A stretch of DNA of 64,000 bases from Rhizobium brockwellii (GCF_000769405.2 NZ_CP053439.1:3286001-3350000), one strand, 5' to 3'; shown: positions 18,303 to 27,950, counted from the first letter of the stretch. The notes: generated from the letters alone by a model not told the origin. Program-made: numbers and translations.

Positions 18303-19805
18303 ATGAGCAGTGTTACCGATCGACTGATTCAAGGCAGCATGTGGCTGAGTCTATCCCGCGCCATCGTCAACGGGCTCTCGGCGCTCAGCACCTTCGTTCT
18401 CGCCTGGTACCTCGCACCGGCCGACTTCGGTCTCGTTGCCATTGCAACGACGATCCAGGTCATCTTGAGCTCCGTCACCGAACTCTCACTCAACCAGGCG
18501 CTCATTCGTCACGAGGCGCCGAGCGAGGTTCATTTCAGTGCGGTTTGGACGTTGAGCGTCACAAGAAGTGCGATCTTGGCGTTGCTGTTTGCCGCCAGTG
18601 CCTATCCAATTGCCGAATTTTATAACGAGCCCCGGCTGACAAGCGTCATGCTTGCTTTGAGTTTCAGCTTGCTCCTGAGCGGCTTGGCCAATCCGCGTCG
18701 CGTCATGCTCCAGCGTGATCTGATCTTCTGGCAAGAATTCGTTCTCAACGTATCGCAAAAGCTGGTTGGCTTTGTCGTGACGGTGGCAATCGCTGCCATC
18801 TACCAGAGCTACTGGGCTCTCGTCCTTGGTACCCTCGCCTATCAGATTACCAATATCATCGTTTCCTACACCGTCTTGCCATTCTGGCCACGGGTGACCT
18901 TCCGGCATGCACGAGAATTGTTTTCGTTCTCGCTCTGGCTGACGGCCGGACAGATCGTCAACACGCTGAACTGGCGGGTCGAGTATCTGTTAATTGGCAA
19001 GATGCTGGGCGCCACGCAGCTCGGCCATTATACCGTCGGCAACACCCTTTCGACTCTGCCGACGCGCGAGGCGACGGCGCCGTTGAACCAGACGATTTAC
19101 CCGGGCTTTTCGAAAGTCCGCAACGACCCGGTCCGGCTTGTCGCCGCCTATCAGCGTGCACAGGCGCTTTTGGCGGCGGTGGCGCTTCCGGCCGGAATCG
19201 GGATGGCAGTCGTAGCTGATCCGATGATGCGGCTTGCCTTGGGGGAAAAGTGGGTTCCCGCCATCTTCATCGTACAGGCACTCGCATCGGTCTTCGCTCT
19301 GCAGACCCTCGGTTCGCTCGTCCAACCGCTGGGCATGGCAAAGGGCCATACCAAGATGCTGTTCATCCGCGACACGCAGATGCTGGTGGTCCGCGTGCCC
19401 ATCATCATCGCCGGTCTGATGATGGCCGGGCTTCCGGGCGTCGTTTATGCCCGCGTGTTGACGGGTCTGATTTCCACAGTAGTCAACATGCTCCTCGTCA
19501 AGCGCTTGATCAATCTGCCATTCTTCCAGCAGCTCGCGGCAAACTTCCGCGCGCTTGCCAGCGTTGCCTTGATGGCTGCCGGCGTCTGGGGATTGTCGCA
19601 TCTTCTGAACACCCCTACCGACAAGCTGGCGCTGGCACTCCACCTGGCCATCCTCGTCGTCACCGGCGGCATTCTCTATCTCGGTTCCAGCTTTGTCCTT
19701 TGGCTCGCTATGAAGAAGCCAAATGGCCCGGAAACCGAAGTTCAGCGTATCTTTGTCAAGTTCCTGTCAAAAGCCAAACGTATGGCCGTACCCAAGTCGG
19801 CCTAA
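18303..19805 (+). CDS. pssL: Wzx-type repeat-unit flippase (PssL-like)
   Basis: A 500-residue integral membrane protein of the polysaccharide transport/MATE-like superfamily with about 12 predicted membrane helices. GSMWLSLSRAIVNGLSAL near the start and APADFGLVAIATTIQV are typical of Wzx/ExoT proteins. It would flip undecaprenyl-linked repeat units across the inner membrane. ATG at 18303 is chosen over an upstream frame extension. The 150-base gap before it may hold an internal promoter (TTGACG at 18278-18283). It sits between two pyruvyl transferases, so decoration and flipping are co-encoded. Confidence 0.88.
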   Translation: MSSVTDRLIQGSMWLSLSRAIVNGLSALSTFVLAWYLAPADFGLVAIATTIQVILSSVTELSLNQALIRHEAPSEVHFSAVWTLSVTRSAILALLFAASAYPIAEFYNEPRLTSVMLALSFSLLLSGLANPRRVMLQRDLIFWQEFVLNVSQKLVGFVVTVAIAAIYQSYWALVLGTLAYQITNIIVSYTVLPFWPRVTFRHARELFSFSLWLTAGQIVNTLNWRVEYLLIGKMLGATQLGHYTVGNTLSTLPTREATAPLNQTIYPGFSKVRNDPVRLVAAYQRAQALLAAVALPAGIGMAVVADPMMRLALGEKWVPAIFIVQALASVFALQTLGSLVQPLGMAKGHTKMLFIRDTQMLVVRVPIIIAGLMMAGLPGVVYARVLTGLISTVVNMLLVKRLINLPFFQQLAANFRALASVALMAAGVWGLSHLLNTPTDKLALALHLAILVVTGGILYLGSSFVLWLAMKKPNGPETEVQRIFVKFLSKAKRMAVPKSA

Positions 19806-19836
19806 AAGCTAAACGAACATCAACAAGCGAGGCAGA

Positions 19837-20841
19837 ATGACCAGCCAATCCAGAACGGAGCTGATCGCAAAACTTAATGGTATGATCCACGATTGCCTGA
19901 AAGACTATGTCTCACGCGATGAACCGCTTGCGATCCTCGATTTTCCCGACATCCGCAATTGCGGCGACTCCGCAATCTGGCTGGGTGAAATGGCCTATCT
20001 GAAGGATCGCTTCGGCAAACGCCCGGACTATGTTTCGAGAACGGCGGACTTTTCTGCAGATGAGCTGAAAAAGCGCGTGCCGACCGGTCCGATTTTCATT
20101 CACGGCGGCGGCAATTTCGGCGACATCTGGGTTTCCCACCAGGATTTCCGCGAAGCCATCATGGAGCGTTTCCCGGATCGGCAGATCGTCCAGTTCCCCC
20201 AGTCTATCCACTACAGTTCACCTGAGCGCATCGAGCAATCCGCACGCGCAATCGCGCGTCATAAGAATTTCGTGCTGCTCGTCCGCGACGAGGAATCGAA
20301 GGAATTTTCCGAGAAGCACTTCGACTGCACCGTACGGCTATGCCCCGACATGGCCTTCGCCATCGGGCCGCTGCCGGACAGGGCAACGCAAATTTCCGTC
20401 CTCGCCATGCTGCGAGAGGATGCGGAACGGGTTGGCGGCACCGATCGCAAGATCCCTTCTGATATTCCTGTGGAGGACTGGATCACCGAGTCGAAACGCA
20501 AGGTTGATATCGCCAAGAAATTGGGGGCAGCTTCGGCTTTCCTGGCACTGAAGCCGAGCGAAGTAGCATTGCGCAAGCTGGACGCGGCAGCGCACAACCG
20601 CTTCGAGCGCGGCATTAGCCAGATTTCACGCGCCCGCGCCATCGTCACCGATCGCCTGCACGTTCATATCTGCTCACTGCTGCTTGGTCGGCCGCATGCC
20701 GTATTGGACAACAGCTACGGAAAGATCCGCCGCTTCATGAATGCCTTCTCCGGCGGGACGGACCTTTCTTATAAGGCAACATCGCTTGAAGATGGAATAG
20801 AATGGGCGCGTCACCAGGCCGGGCAAGGAGCTCGCGGATGA
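19837..20841 (+). CDS. Polysaccharide pyruvyl transferase family protein (PssK-like)
   Basis: A 334-residue member of the pyruvyl transferase superfamily, different in subgroup from the ExoV-like protein. Visible motifs are DFPDIRNCGDSAIWLGE, IFIHGGGNFGDIW, VQFPQSIHYSS, LCPDMAF and VTDRLHVHICSLLLGRPH, with the conserved His in the last. Expected role is addition of a pyruvate ketal on a second sugar of the repeat unit. It starts 31 bases after the flippase. Confidence 0.87.
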   Translation: MTSQSRTELIAKLNGMIHDCLKDYVSRDEPLAILDFPDIRNCGDSAIWLGEMAYLKDRFGKRPDYVSRTADFSADELKKRVPTGPIFIHGGGNFGDIWVSHQDFREAIMERFPDRQIVQFPQSIHYSSPERIEQSARAIARHKNFVLLVRDEESKEFSEKHFDCTVRLCPDMAFAIGPLPDRATQISVLAMLREDAERVGGTDRKIPSDIPVEDWITESKRKVDIAKKLGAASAFLALKPSEVALRKLDAAAHNRFERGISQISRARAIVTDRLHVHICSLLLGRPHAVLDNSYGKIRRFMNAFSGGTDLSYKATSLEDGIEWARHQAGQGARG

Positions 20842-20880
20842 CGGAGACGCTGCGCGCTTGCAGGATCAGGAGGTAATCCG

Positions 20881-21702
20881 ATGACCCTTGTCACCTTCAT
20901 TATCCCGGTCAGACATCAGGACAATGCCCGCGACTGGAGCAGGCTGAAGGCAAATCTGACCCAGACCGTGGCCTCAATTTCCAACCAGACCAATGGGGAC
21001 TGGCGTGGCATCATCGTGGCCAACGAAGGCGCCGATCTGCCAGACCTGCCGGAGAAATTCTCTGCTGTGCGTGTCACCTTTCCGCCGAACGACCTGCATG
21101 AGCTTGGAAAGGGCAGCAAGGAAGACTTCCTTGATGCCTTCCGGGCAGACAAAGGCCGTCGCGTTCTAAGTGGCATGTTGACCGCCACCGACAGCCGCTT
21201 CTTCATGATTGTCGATGACGACGATTTCGTCAGCTCTCGGATCGTTCAACACGTGTCAGAGAATCGGGACGCCAACGGATGGACGATCGACCATGGTTAT
21301 ATCTGGGACGATGGCGGTAGTTTCCTGTTTGGCCACGACGACTTCAGCCATCTTTGCGGTACCTCGTTGATTATTCGCGCCGATCTCTACGAACTGCCGA
21401 CCCGGTTTGAAGACGCTTCGCTCGACTGGATCAAGTCGATGCTGGGCAGCCATGTCCGCATAGCGAATATTCTTGCGCAACGGGGAGCGCCGCTCACGCA
21501 GCTTCCCTTTCGCGGGGCGGTCTATCGGGTCGCCCATGGCGGATCGCATAGTCAGGCACCGAGCCTGCTGCGGCAGTATTTCCTCAACCGCGGCGTACTC
21601 ACCAAACCGCGGCGGTGGTTGCGCAATCTTCGTAAGCTGAGGGTAGTCGGTGAGGGGCACAGGCGCGAGTTTTTCGGCAAGACGCGGTCGAACCCCGCGT
21701 AA
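20881..21702 (+). CDS. Glycosyltransferase family 2-like protein
   Basis: A 273-residue GT-A-like protein with TFIIPVRHQDNARDW at the start, a DDDD run at 112-115 in FMIVDDDDFVS replacing the usual DxD, and an IVANEGADLPDLP stretch where DDGS is usual. AGGAGG is just before the ATG. It resembles the PssI/PssJ group of rhizobial exopolysaccharide transferases by layout; I cannot say which sugar it adds. It lies 39 bases after the pyruvyl transferase. Confidence 0.8.
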   Translation: MTLVTFIIPVRHQDNARDWSRLKANLTQTVASISNQTNGDWRGIIVANEGADLPDLPEKFSAVRVTFPPNDLHELGKGSKEDFLDAFRADKGRRVLSGMLTATDSRFFMIVDDDDFVSSRIVQHVSENRDANGWTIDHGYIWDDGGSFLFGHDDFSHLCGTSLIIRADLYELPTRFEDASLDWIKSMLGSHVRIANILAQRGAPLTQLPFRGAVYRVAHGGSHSQAPSLLRQYFLNRGVLTKPRRWLRNLRKLRVVGEGHRREFFGKTRSNPA

Positions 21703-21741
21703 GAGCCGATCTCGTTCGAACATCGCACAGGCAGTCAAAAT

Positions 21742-21786
21742 ATGAAGCTTTTCTCTTTCGACTTCACCAAGAGGGTTGGTAACTGA
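21742..21786 (+). CDS. Possible 14-codon leader ORF
   Basis: ATG at 21742 opens 14 codons (MKLFSFDFTKRVGN) whose TGA overlaps the ATG of the next glycosyltransferase (TGATG at 21784-21788). A modest AGG lies ten bases upstream. It may couple translation into the next gene. It may also be chance. Confidence 0.3.
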   Translation: MKLFSFDFTKRVGN

Positions 21787-22730
21787 TGTCGGATCTATTG
21801 GTCAGCGTGCTCTTTTCATCCTACAATGGCGCCAGCCGCCGGCTGCGCCATACTTTGGATTCCTTGGTGCGCCAGGACCTTCCCCATGATCGATGGGAAT
21901 TGATTGCTGTCGACAACAATAGCAATGACGATACGTTTGAACTTTTGAACTCGTACAGCGAGAAGCTTCCCATCACCGTCCTGCAGCAGCGCAAGCCCGG
22001 AAAATCCGGCGCGCTGAATTTTGCTTTGGATCGGGTCAAGGGCGATCTCATCGTCTTTACGGACGACGACATCCGCGCAGAACCCAACTGGCTGCAGGCG
22101 ATCGTCGACTGCGCCATCACCCATCCGGGTTATGGCGTGTTCGGAGGCAGAATCGTCCCCGATTGGGAAAAGGAGCCGAAGGGCCGCTTTATCGATTGGA
22201 TTCCCATGGGCTCCACGTTTGCGATCGTCGACGAAACGCAAAGCGGACCGTGTGACCCGACGAAAGTCTGGGGTCCCAACACGATCATTCGGCGAGAGTT
22301 GCTCGGAACAAGCGTCCGCTACCGGGAAGATATCGGCCCTCTTCCAGGAAAGATATTTGCCATGGGCGAAGATGCGGAAATCATCATTCGTCTGGCGGCA
22401 AATGGCGCCAAATCCTATCGATGCGCAGAGGCCGTGGTTCATCACTGGATACCGGCATCAAGTGTCACCGAGGATTGGGTGCAGAAACGAGGCGAACGGC
22501 TTGGCTATGGCATGCCGGCGCTCTTCCCTGACGAAATACCTGGAGGGGTGAGGCTGAGCGGAGTTCCGCTACCGATCTGGATCGAAAGCGCACAGTGGGC
22601 ATTTCGGGCAGCCATGCTTTATCTCTTGCCGCAATCGAAGAAGCGTTTCTGGGCTATCTGGAAATATTACTACATGCGTGGATATCGTGCTGGAATTCGC
22701 CGATATGCGCCCCAGACACTTGCGCGGTGA
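21786..22730 (+). CDS. Family 2 glycosyltransferase
   Basis: A 314-residue GT-A transferase: SVLFSSYNGASRRLRHTLD, VDNNSNDDT near 37-45, the metal-binding DDD at 93-95 in VFTDDDIRAEP, and GEDAEIIIRLA as acceptor/base region. A hydrophobic patch near residues 270-290 suggests membrane association. It acts in assembly of the lipid-linked repeat unit. Start overlaps the 14-codon leader's stop. Confidence 0.87.
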   Translation: MSDLLVSVLFSSYNGASRRLRHTLDSLVRQDLPHDRWELIAVDNNSNDDTFELLNSYSEKLPITVLQQRKPGKSGALNFALDRVKGDLIVFTDDDIRAEPNWLQAIVDCAITHPGYGVFGGRIVPDWEKEPKGRFIDWIPMGSTFAIVDETQSGPCDPTKVWGPNTIIRRELLGTSVRYREDIGPLPGKIFAMGEDAEIIIRLAANGAKSYRCAEAVVHHWIPASSVTEDWVQKRGERLGYGMPALFPDEIPGGVRLSGVPLPIWIESAQWAFRAAMLYLLPQSKKRFWAIWKYYYMRGYRAGIRRYAPQTLAR

Positions 22731-22754
22731 TCGATTGGCCCAGGAGGCAGTAAT

Positions 22755-23639
22755 TTGAAACTCTCGGTGCTAGTCAACAATTTCAATTATGGTCACTTTT
22801 TGCGTCCATGCATCGACAGCGTTTTGTCGCAGGCCTATCCCGACTTCGAAGTGGTGGTGGTCGACGACGGATCGACGGACGATTCCCGCGAGATCCTTAC
22901 CTCCTACGGGGAGCAGATCCTGACGGTATTGAAGGAAAATGGTGGTCAGGCCTCAAGCTTCAATGCGGGTTTTGCGGCCGCAAGCGGCGATATCCTCTTT
23001 CTCCTCGATGCCGATGATGCATTTTTGCCGGGCAAGCTCGCTCGTATCGCCGAGATCTACGATCGCAACGAGATCGACTGGTGCTTCGATCGGGTGACGA
23101 CCGAGGAAAGCGACCAGCCTCCTGCAGAGCTGCAAGTGACGCAGTTCGACAAGCGGGACACGCTTCGAAGGGGTGGCTTTCCCTCGCTTCCGGTTCCGAC
23201 ATCGGGCCTGAGCTTCCGCCGCAATCTGCTGTCCCAGATACTGCCGATGTCCGTCGCGACAGACGTCGTCCTCAGCGACAATTATATCAAGTTTGCCGCT
23301 GCCTTTCTCGGCCGCGGCGCGATCGTCGAAACACCCCTGACGTTTCAGCGCATTCATGAGTCGAACCGCTACACCGGCACAAGCAGGGCAAAGACGCTGC
23401 GCCCGCGGATCATGATCGCGACAGGGCTAGAACTGGCACGCCGCTATGATGGGCTGCAGGCACTCGGCAAGAGCCTGGTGGCCGGCGGAATTGCCGAAAC
23501 GACATCGTTGCTGAAGCTGCGGGGCGAAGCTCGCAATACGGTGGCCGGCGGTCCGTTCGGCGATGCTGCCGCGACCGAAGTGGCCTTGATGGCGGCGCGC
23601 AAGCGTTTGGGAAATATGCTGCGGAGAGGACAGTCATGA
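22755..23639 (+). CDS. Family 2 glycosyltransferase
   Basis: A 294-residue GT-A enzyme starting at TTG with AGGAGG seven bases upstream. Motifs are VNNFNYGHFLRPCIDSVL, VVDDGSTDDS (DDGSTD at 37-42) and LLDADDA (D85, D87, D88). Its last bases overlap the next start (ATGA). It probably adds one sugar to the exopolysaccharide repeat unit. Confidence 0.87.
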   Translation: MKLSVLVNNFNYGHFLRPCIDSVLSQAYPDFEVVVVDDGSTDDSREILTSYGEQILTVLKENGGQASSFNAGFAAASGDILFLLDADDAFLPGKLARIAEIYDRNEIDWCFDRVTTEESDQPPAELQVTQFDKRDTLRRGGFPSLPVPTSGLSFRRNLLSQILPMSVATDVVLSDNYIKFAAAFLGRGAIVETPLTFQRIHESNRYTGTSRAKTLRPRIMIATGLELARRYDGLQALGKSLVAGGIAETTSLLKLRGEARNTVAGGPFGDAAATEVALMAARKRLGNMLRRGQS

Positions 23640-24616
23640 ATCAGCAGGAGACTTTTCCGCATTCATCCGTGGGCACGGAAGCAAGCGCCGTACCGTTGAA
23701 GATCGCCGTCGGTGTGCTGACCTATCGGCGCCTCGACGGGATCGCCAAGTTGCTTGACGTCATGACGCGCCAGGTCAGGCACCCGGCCCGCCCCTATCAT
23801 CTCACCATGGTGATCGTGGATAATGATGCGGCCGGCAGCGCAAGAGCTACGGTAGAGAGCTTTGGCCAAACAGGTGCCTACGACCTGATCTACGTCATCG
23901 AACAAAACCAGGGCATACCCTTTGCACGCAATCGTGCACTGGATTCGGCACCTCCAGGCACCGACCTCTTCTGCTTTCTCGACGATGACGAATGGCCGGT
24001 CGACGGCTGGCTGGATGCGATGCTGGAGACACGGGAGAAAACTCGCGCCGATTGCGTCTATGGCCCCGTCCAACCGGTCTATCCCGAAAACCCGCCGGAA
24101 TATTTCATCAAGGCACGGGTGTTCGAGCGCAAGAAGAACAAGGACGGTCAATCCATTTCTTATGCGGCATCGAACAACGTCATGTTCGACTATCCCCTGA
24201 TCCGCTCATGGAATCTGCGTTTTGAAGAGAAGATGCGCTTCACCGGGGGCACGGATTACCTTTTCTTCAACCAAGCCATCCGCCGTGGCATGCAGGTCTT
24301 CTGGGCTGACAAGGCGCTTGTCCATGATATCGTTCCGGCTAGCCGGATGACCTGGAAATGGGTATTGCAAAGACAATACCGGCTCGGCAATACCTTCGCA
24401 GTCAGCGAGGTCCTGCATGGCAACCTCAAGCGCCGGATCTATCGCGGCGCCTATGGCACCACGAGAGTTGTGCTTGGGCTCGTCATGCTACCCTCGATCT
24501 TGATTTCACCCTATTGGGGCATGCGAGCCCTCACCCACGTTTTACGCGGCGCGGGCATGGTTAATGGGATTCTCGGACATGCATACCAGGAGTACAAGCC
24601 CAATGCCGCTCTCTGA
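23636..24616 (+). CDS. Family 2 glycosyltransferase, ExoM/PssC-like
   Basis: A 326-residue GT-A transferase (IAVGVLTYRRLDGIAKLLD, VIVDNDAAGSA, IPFARNRALDSAP, FLDDDEWP, GGTDYLFFNQA). The VLTYRR/IVDND/FARN pattern matches the ExoM/PssC group, which in rhizobia transfers glucose or glucuronate. It has hydrophobic stretches at its C-terminal end. It immediately precedes the PssD/PssE-like pair, the position pssC has in R. leguminosarum, so PssC is likely, but I leave the symbol open. Confidence 0.85.
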   Translation: MNQQETFPHSSVGTEASAVPLKIAVGVLTYRRLDGIAKLLDVMTRQVRHPARPYHLTMVIVDNDAAGSARATVESFGQTGAYDLIYVIEQNQGIPFARNRALDSAPPGTDLFCFLDDDEWPVDGWLDAMLETREKTRADCVYGPVQPVYPENPPEYFIKARVFERKKNKDGQSISYAASNNVMFDYPLIRSWNLRFEEKMRFTGGTDYLFFNQAIRRGMQVFWADKALVHDIVPASRMTWKWVLQRQYRLGNTFAVSEVLHGNLKRRIYRGAYGTTRVVLGLVMLPSILISPYWGMRALTHVLRGAGMVNGILGHAYQEYKPNAAL

Positions 24617-24826
24617 TATTGTTTGCGCACGCGCCCTTGGAAGAGTTCTGACCCGTATTATGTTCCAGCTGAAACATCACAAGTGATTGGCTGTCCATGA
24701 ACTTCAAGGCTTCAATCAACCGGGCCAAAAATGGTACACTTCTATTGAACTATCGTGACACAATCGCTGTTCGAACAGAACGGCTTTCGCCTTTATGCAT
24801 CGGTCAAATATGGGAGATGCCTGTCT

Positions 24827-25285
24827 ATGACTGAGAAAAAATTGAAGGTTCTCGCTGCCTCGTCGGGAGGCGGCCACTGGGAACAGCTGATGGCCATGCG
24901 CGGCGCATTCGAGGGCTGCGATATCGTCTTTGCAACGACCATCCCGGGACTGCTTGCAAAATACGACATTCGGGGGGGACTAGTGCTTCCCGATTGCAGC
25001 CGCGACTCGATTACCATGTCGATCCGGTGCTTTTTCACCGCCTTCTCCATCGTCATCAAGCAGAGGCCGGATGTCATCATCTCGACCGGTGCCGCACCCG
25101 GCCTTTTTTGCCTGCTGGCCGGCAAATTGACGGGCAAGCGGACGATCTGGATCGATAGCGTCGCCAATGTCGAGAAGCTATCCCTATCGGGTAAATTGGC
25201 CGGCCATATTGCGACGCTCTGGCTCACGCAGTGGCAGCATCTTTCACGGCCGGATGGCCCCCATTACGCAGGAGCTGTCCTTTGA
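24827..25285 (+). CDS. pssD: Glucuronosyltransferase subunit PssD (ALG14-like)
   Basis: A 152-residue Alg14/PssD-type protein: VLAASSGGGHWEQLMAMR, the N-terminal membrane-anchoring partner of a bipartite transferase, and RPDVIISTGAAPGLFCLLA. PssD with PssE adds the first glucuronate to lipid-linked glucose in R. leguminosarum. The ATG at 24827 (GGGAG ten bases upstream) is preferred because the family begins with the VLAASSGG strand; the longer frame to 24755 adds an unrelated head. Its stop overlaps the pssE start. Confidence 0.88.
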   Translation: MTEKKLKVLAASSGGGHWEQLMAMRGAFEGCDIVFATTIPGLLAKYDIRGGLVLPDCSRDSITMSIRCFFTAFSIVIKQRPDVIISTGAAPGLFCLLAGKLTGKRTIWIDSVANVEKLSLSGKLAGHIATLWLTQWQHLSRPDGPHYAGAVL

Positions 25286-25758
25286 TCCTTGTCACCGTCG
25301 GAACGCAGCTGCCGTTTGATCGCCTCGTCAAATCCGTCGACACCTTCGCAAACGAACTGTCGAAACCAGTTCTGGCGCAGATCGGCAAGGGCACCTACAC
25401 GCCACAGAACATGAAATGGATCAAGAATATCGAGCCCAAAGACTTTGATAACGTCTTTCGCGATGCAAGTGTCATCGTCTCTCATGCGGGAATTGGCACT
25501 GTGCTTACGGCCAAGCGTTTTGGGAAGCCGATCATTCTCGTTCCCCGACTGGCGGCTCTCGGCGAACACCGAAACGATCATCAGCTCGCCACGGTGAGCC
25601 AGCTCGTGGGCCGGCCGGGCATCTATGTCGCAAACACCGATGACGATCTCCGGAACTATCTGCTCGAAGAGCTGGATAGCCCATCTCACGAAGATTCGTC
25701 GGAAGCCGGTCGGGCTTCACTGGTCACCTACCTGAAAAACTATATTATGACAGTCTGA
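25282..25758 (+). CDS. pssE: Glucuronosyltransferase catalytic subunit PssE (ALG13-like)
   Basis: A 158-residue Alg13/PssE-type protein with LVTVGTQLPFDRLV at the start, VIVSHAGIGTVLTA (donor-binding glycine-rich loop) and PIILVPRLAALGEHRNDHQ. It starts at TTG overlapping the pssD stop (TTGA), with GGAG seven bases upstream. Together with PssD it forms a GT-B-like enzyme on the inner face of the membrane. It is the last plus-strand gene of this exopolysaccharide unit. Confidence 0.88.
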   Translation: MILVTVGTQLPFDRLVKSVDTFANELSKPVLAQIGKGTYTPQNMKWIKNIEPKDFDNVFRDASVIVSHAGIGTVLTAKRFGKPIILVPRLAALGEHRNDHQLATVSQLVGRPGIYVANTDDDLRNYLLEELDSPSHEDSSEAGRASLVTYLKNYIMTV

Positions 25759-25802
25759 CCCCCAAGAGCCGTCATAGACTTTTGACGCTTACGAGCAAAT
25801 TT

Positions 25803-26498
25803 TCATTCTCCGCAATCGTTGCCGGCGATACGTTTGACGAGTTCAGGCGCGATGATTTTGGAGGCCATGTCGGGCTGAGGATGCACGCCATCAGGAATCG
25901 CCGTGGCCAGATCATCCGGCGTAAGACGCTCCCAGTTGGGCCGGTGGTCGACAAACTCCAGACCACGTTTTTTCGCCTCTGCCTGATGGGCTGAGACATA
26001 GCTGTCGGCGAAGGGGCGGATTAGCCCACGCAATCCTGAAAACGGATTCATGGCCATGACAATGATCCGCGCCTGCGGCAGGCGCTGCCGGAGCTGGTCG
26101 AGGATATCGCCGATATTCTTTCGGCTTTGCGCAAGCGACACGAACCGATGCAATGTCGCATCGTTGGCGTAGAGTTCAATCAGGATGATATCCGGCTGCG
26201 CGGCAATGACGCGATCAACTTGGGTTAGGGCCCATAGTGACGTCTCGCCGCTCTTTGCAACGCTCTCGACGTTCACGGGCCTTTGCAGGCAGGCTGAAAG
26301 CCCTGTCTCGAGAGCGGACTGCCATCCCCCGCGGGCAGTCAAGGATGTCCCGAATGCCACTATTTTCAGCGGCTGAAGACTATCGGCTTGGCCGCTTTTG
26401 ACCGCTGAAAACATCACCAGACACGCCAGAAACAGAACCAATCCATAAGCCGGTCGCCTCGCAGTCGGCACGGCTCGCCAAGGCAGCAAACACATCAT
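25803..26498 (-). CDS. Secreted SGNH/GDSL-family hydrolase
   Basis: A 231-residue esterase-like protein with a signal/anchor helix near 18-38. Block I is VAFGTSLTARGGW with nucleophile Ser52, block III YANDAT holds Asn, and DGVHP holds the Asp/His of the triad. AAGG lies seven bases before the ATG. SGNH enzymes beside polysaccharide genes often remove or transfer acyl groups, so it may act on exopolysaccharide acetyl groups in the periplasm. Convergent with pssE. Confidence 0.83.
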   Translation of the reverse strand: MMCLLPWRAVPTARRPAYGLVLFLACLVMFSAVKSGQADSLQPLKIVAFGTSLTARGGWQSALETGLSACLQRPVNVESVAKSGETSLWALTQVDRVIAAQPDIILIELYANDATLHRFVSLAQSRKNIGDILDQLRQRLPQARIIVMAMNPFSGLRGLIRPFADSYVSAHQAEAKKRGLEFVDHRPNWERLTPDDLATAIPDGVHPQPDMASKIIAPELVKRIAGNDCGE

Positions 26499-26642
26499 GG
26501 GGAGACCTTGCAGCAGGCTTGAGACAGTTTCGTGAAATGGCCGATCATGCCCCTTAGAGCAAGGCGAAACTATCCAACCTCACCTTGGCGGATGGCTGCT
26601 TTTGGGACGTCGAGGGTATTAACGACGTGAAACCGCCGCCAA

Positions 26643-27950
26643 TCACTCCTGGCGAAATACGTGCTGCATCTGATCGGTCAGCGGCTTCGTCAGATAGGAT
26701 ATCACGGTCCGATCGCCGATCTTGATGAAGACCTCCGCCGGCATGCCGGGATAGAGCTTTATCGTCTTCATCCTGGCAATGCTTTCAGCCTTCGGCTTGA
26801 CGCGCAGGGGATAGTAGCTGATGCCCGTGCGCTCATCCTTGACGATATCAGGCGCGATCGAGGTAATCTCCCCGGCCACATCAGGCGTCGTGCGTTGATC
26901 GAAAGCGCTGAAACGCACATCGACCGACTGGCCGACATGAACCTGGTCAATATCGCGGGTGGCGACTTTCGCCTCGACCATGAGTTCGTTATTTTCGGGA
27001 ACGACGAGCATCAGCGTCTGGCCGGGATCGATGACGCCATTGACGGTGTGAACCGAAAGTTCGTGAACGCGCCCAGTCAGCGGCGCGGTAATATCGAGAC
27101 GGCGCAATTGATCGAGCGCGGTTTCGCGACGCTCTTCATATTCTGCGGTCTGCGCCTCGACGTCGGTCAAGTCCTTGGCGATCTCGGATCGGCGATCCTC
27201 ATCGAGCTGGATCGACTGCCGATCGATCTCGATAGCTTTACCTTCGGCCTCGGCCTTTGCTGCGATTTCCTGGCCACTGTTGCCCTGGAGATCGGCGCGT
27301 GCCCGCTTCAGCGTATTCAGACGCTGAAGCGTTACAAGCCCCTTTTTGTAGAGCGTATCAATGCCTTGAAGCTCCTGCTCGATTAGCCCCAGGGAATCAT
27401 TGGTTGCGTTGATCTGGACGACCAATCCCTTGATCTGTTCGCCAAGCTGATCCTTGCGTGATGCCAACTGGCTCTTCATGCCGATAAGCGCAGACCTGCG
27501 GCTGTCGAACAGCTTCTGCTCGCCATCGAGGAGCTTCGCCGCAGAGGTACTGGACGTCAGGCCGGCGATATTCTCCTCGACCTCGAAGGACTCCGCGCCG
27601 ATTCGCTCCGCCTTCAGGCGGGCGCGGCGCGCATAAAGCTGAGCGAGCGTGCTTTCGACAATCGAGAGGTTCGCTCTTGTCGTCGTCCCATCGAGCCGTA
27701 TCAGCACCTGCCCTGCCGTCACATGGTCATTTTCGGAGACCAGCAATTCCGACACGATACCGCCTGTCAGGTGCTGGACCTTCTTGACATCGCCGTCGAC
27801 GACGATCACGCCCTCGCCGATGACTGCGCTCGAAAGCTCTGTCGTCGCCGCCCAACCGCCAATGCCGCATACGAGGGCTATCGACAACACACCGACAACG
27901 GCAACATGCCGATTGAGGGAGCGTTTCGATTCACTGATAACTTTATTCAC
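26643..27950 (-). CDS. prsE: Type I secretion membrane fusion protein (PrsE-like, HlyD family)
   Basis: A 435-residue adaptor: short cytoplasmic N-terminus, one membrane helix near 17-38, biotinyl-lipoyl-like halves (VIVVDGDVKKVQHLTGGIV; TAPLTGRVHELSVHTVNG) around a coiled-coil hairpin from about 95 to 290, and a C-terminal beta domain with KTIKLYPGMPAEVFIK. Start is GTG after AGGGA. It bridges the PrsD ATPase and an outer-membrane TolC protein not in this window. R. leguminosarum PrsDE exports glycanases and Rap proteins; the neighbours here fit that. Confidence 0.88.
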   Translation of the reverse strand: MNKVISESKRSLNRHVAVVGVLSIALVCGIGGWAATTELSSAVIGEGVIVVDGDVKKVQHLTGGIVSELLVSENDHVTAGQVLIRLDGTTTRANLSIVESTLAQLYARRARLKAERIGAESFEVEENIAGLTSSTSAAKLLDGEQKLFDSRRSALIGMKSQLASRKDQLGEQIKGLVVQINATNDSLGLIEQELQGIDTLYKKGLVTLQRLNTLKRARADLQGNSGQEIAAKAEAEGKAIEIDRQSIQLDEDRRSEIAKDLTDVEAQTAEYEERRETALDQLRRLDITAPLTGRVHELSVHTVNGVIDPGQTLMLVVPENNELMVEAKVATRDIDQVHVGQSVDVRFSAFDQRTTPDVAGEITSIAPDIVKDERTGISYYPLRVKPKAESIARMKTIKLYPGMPAEVFIKIGDRTVISYLTKPLTDQMQHVFRQE

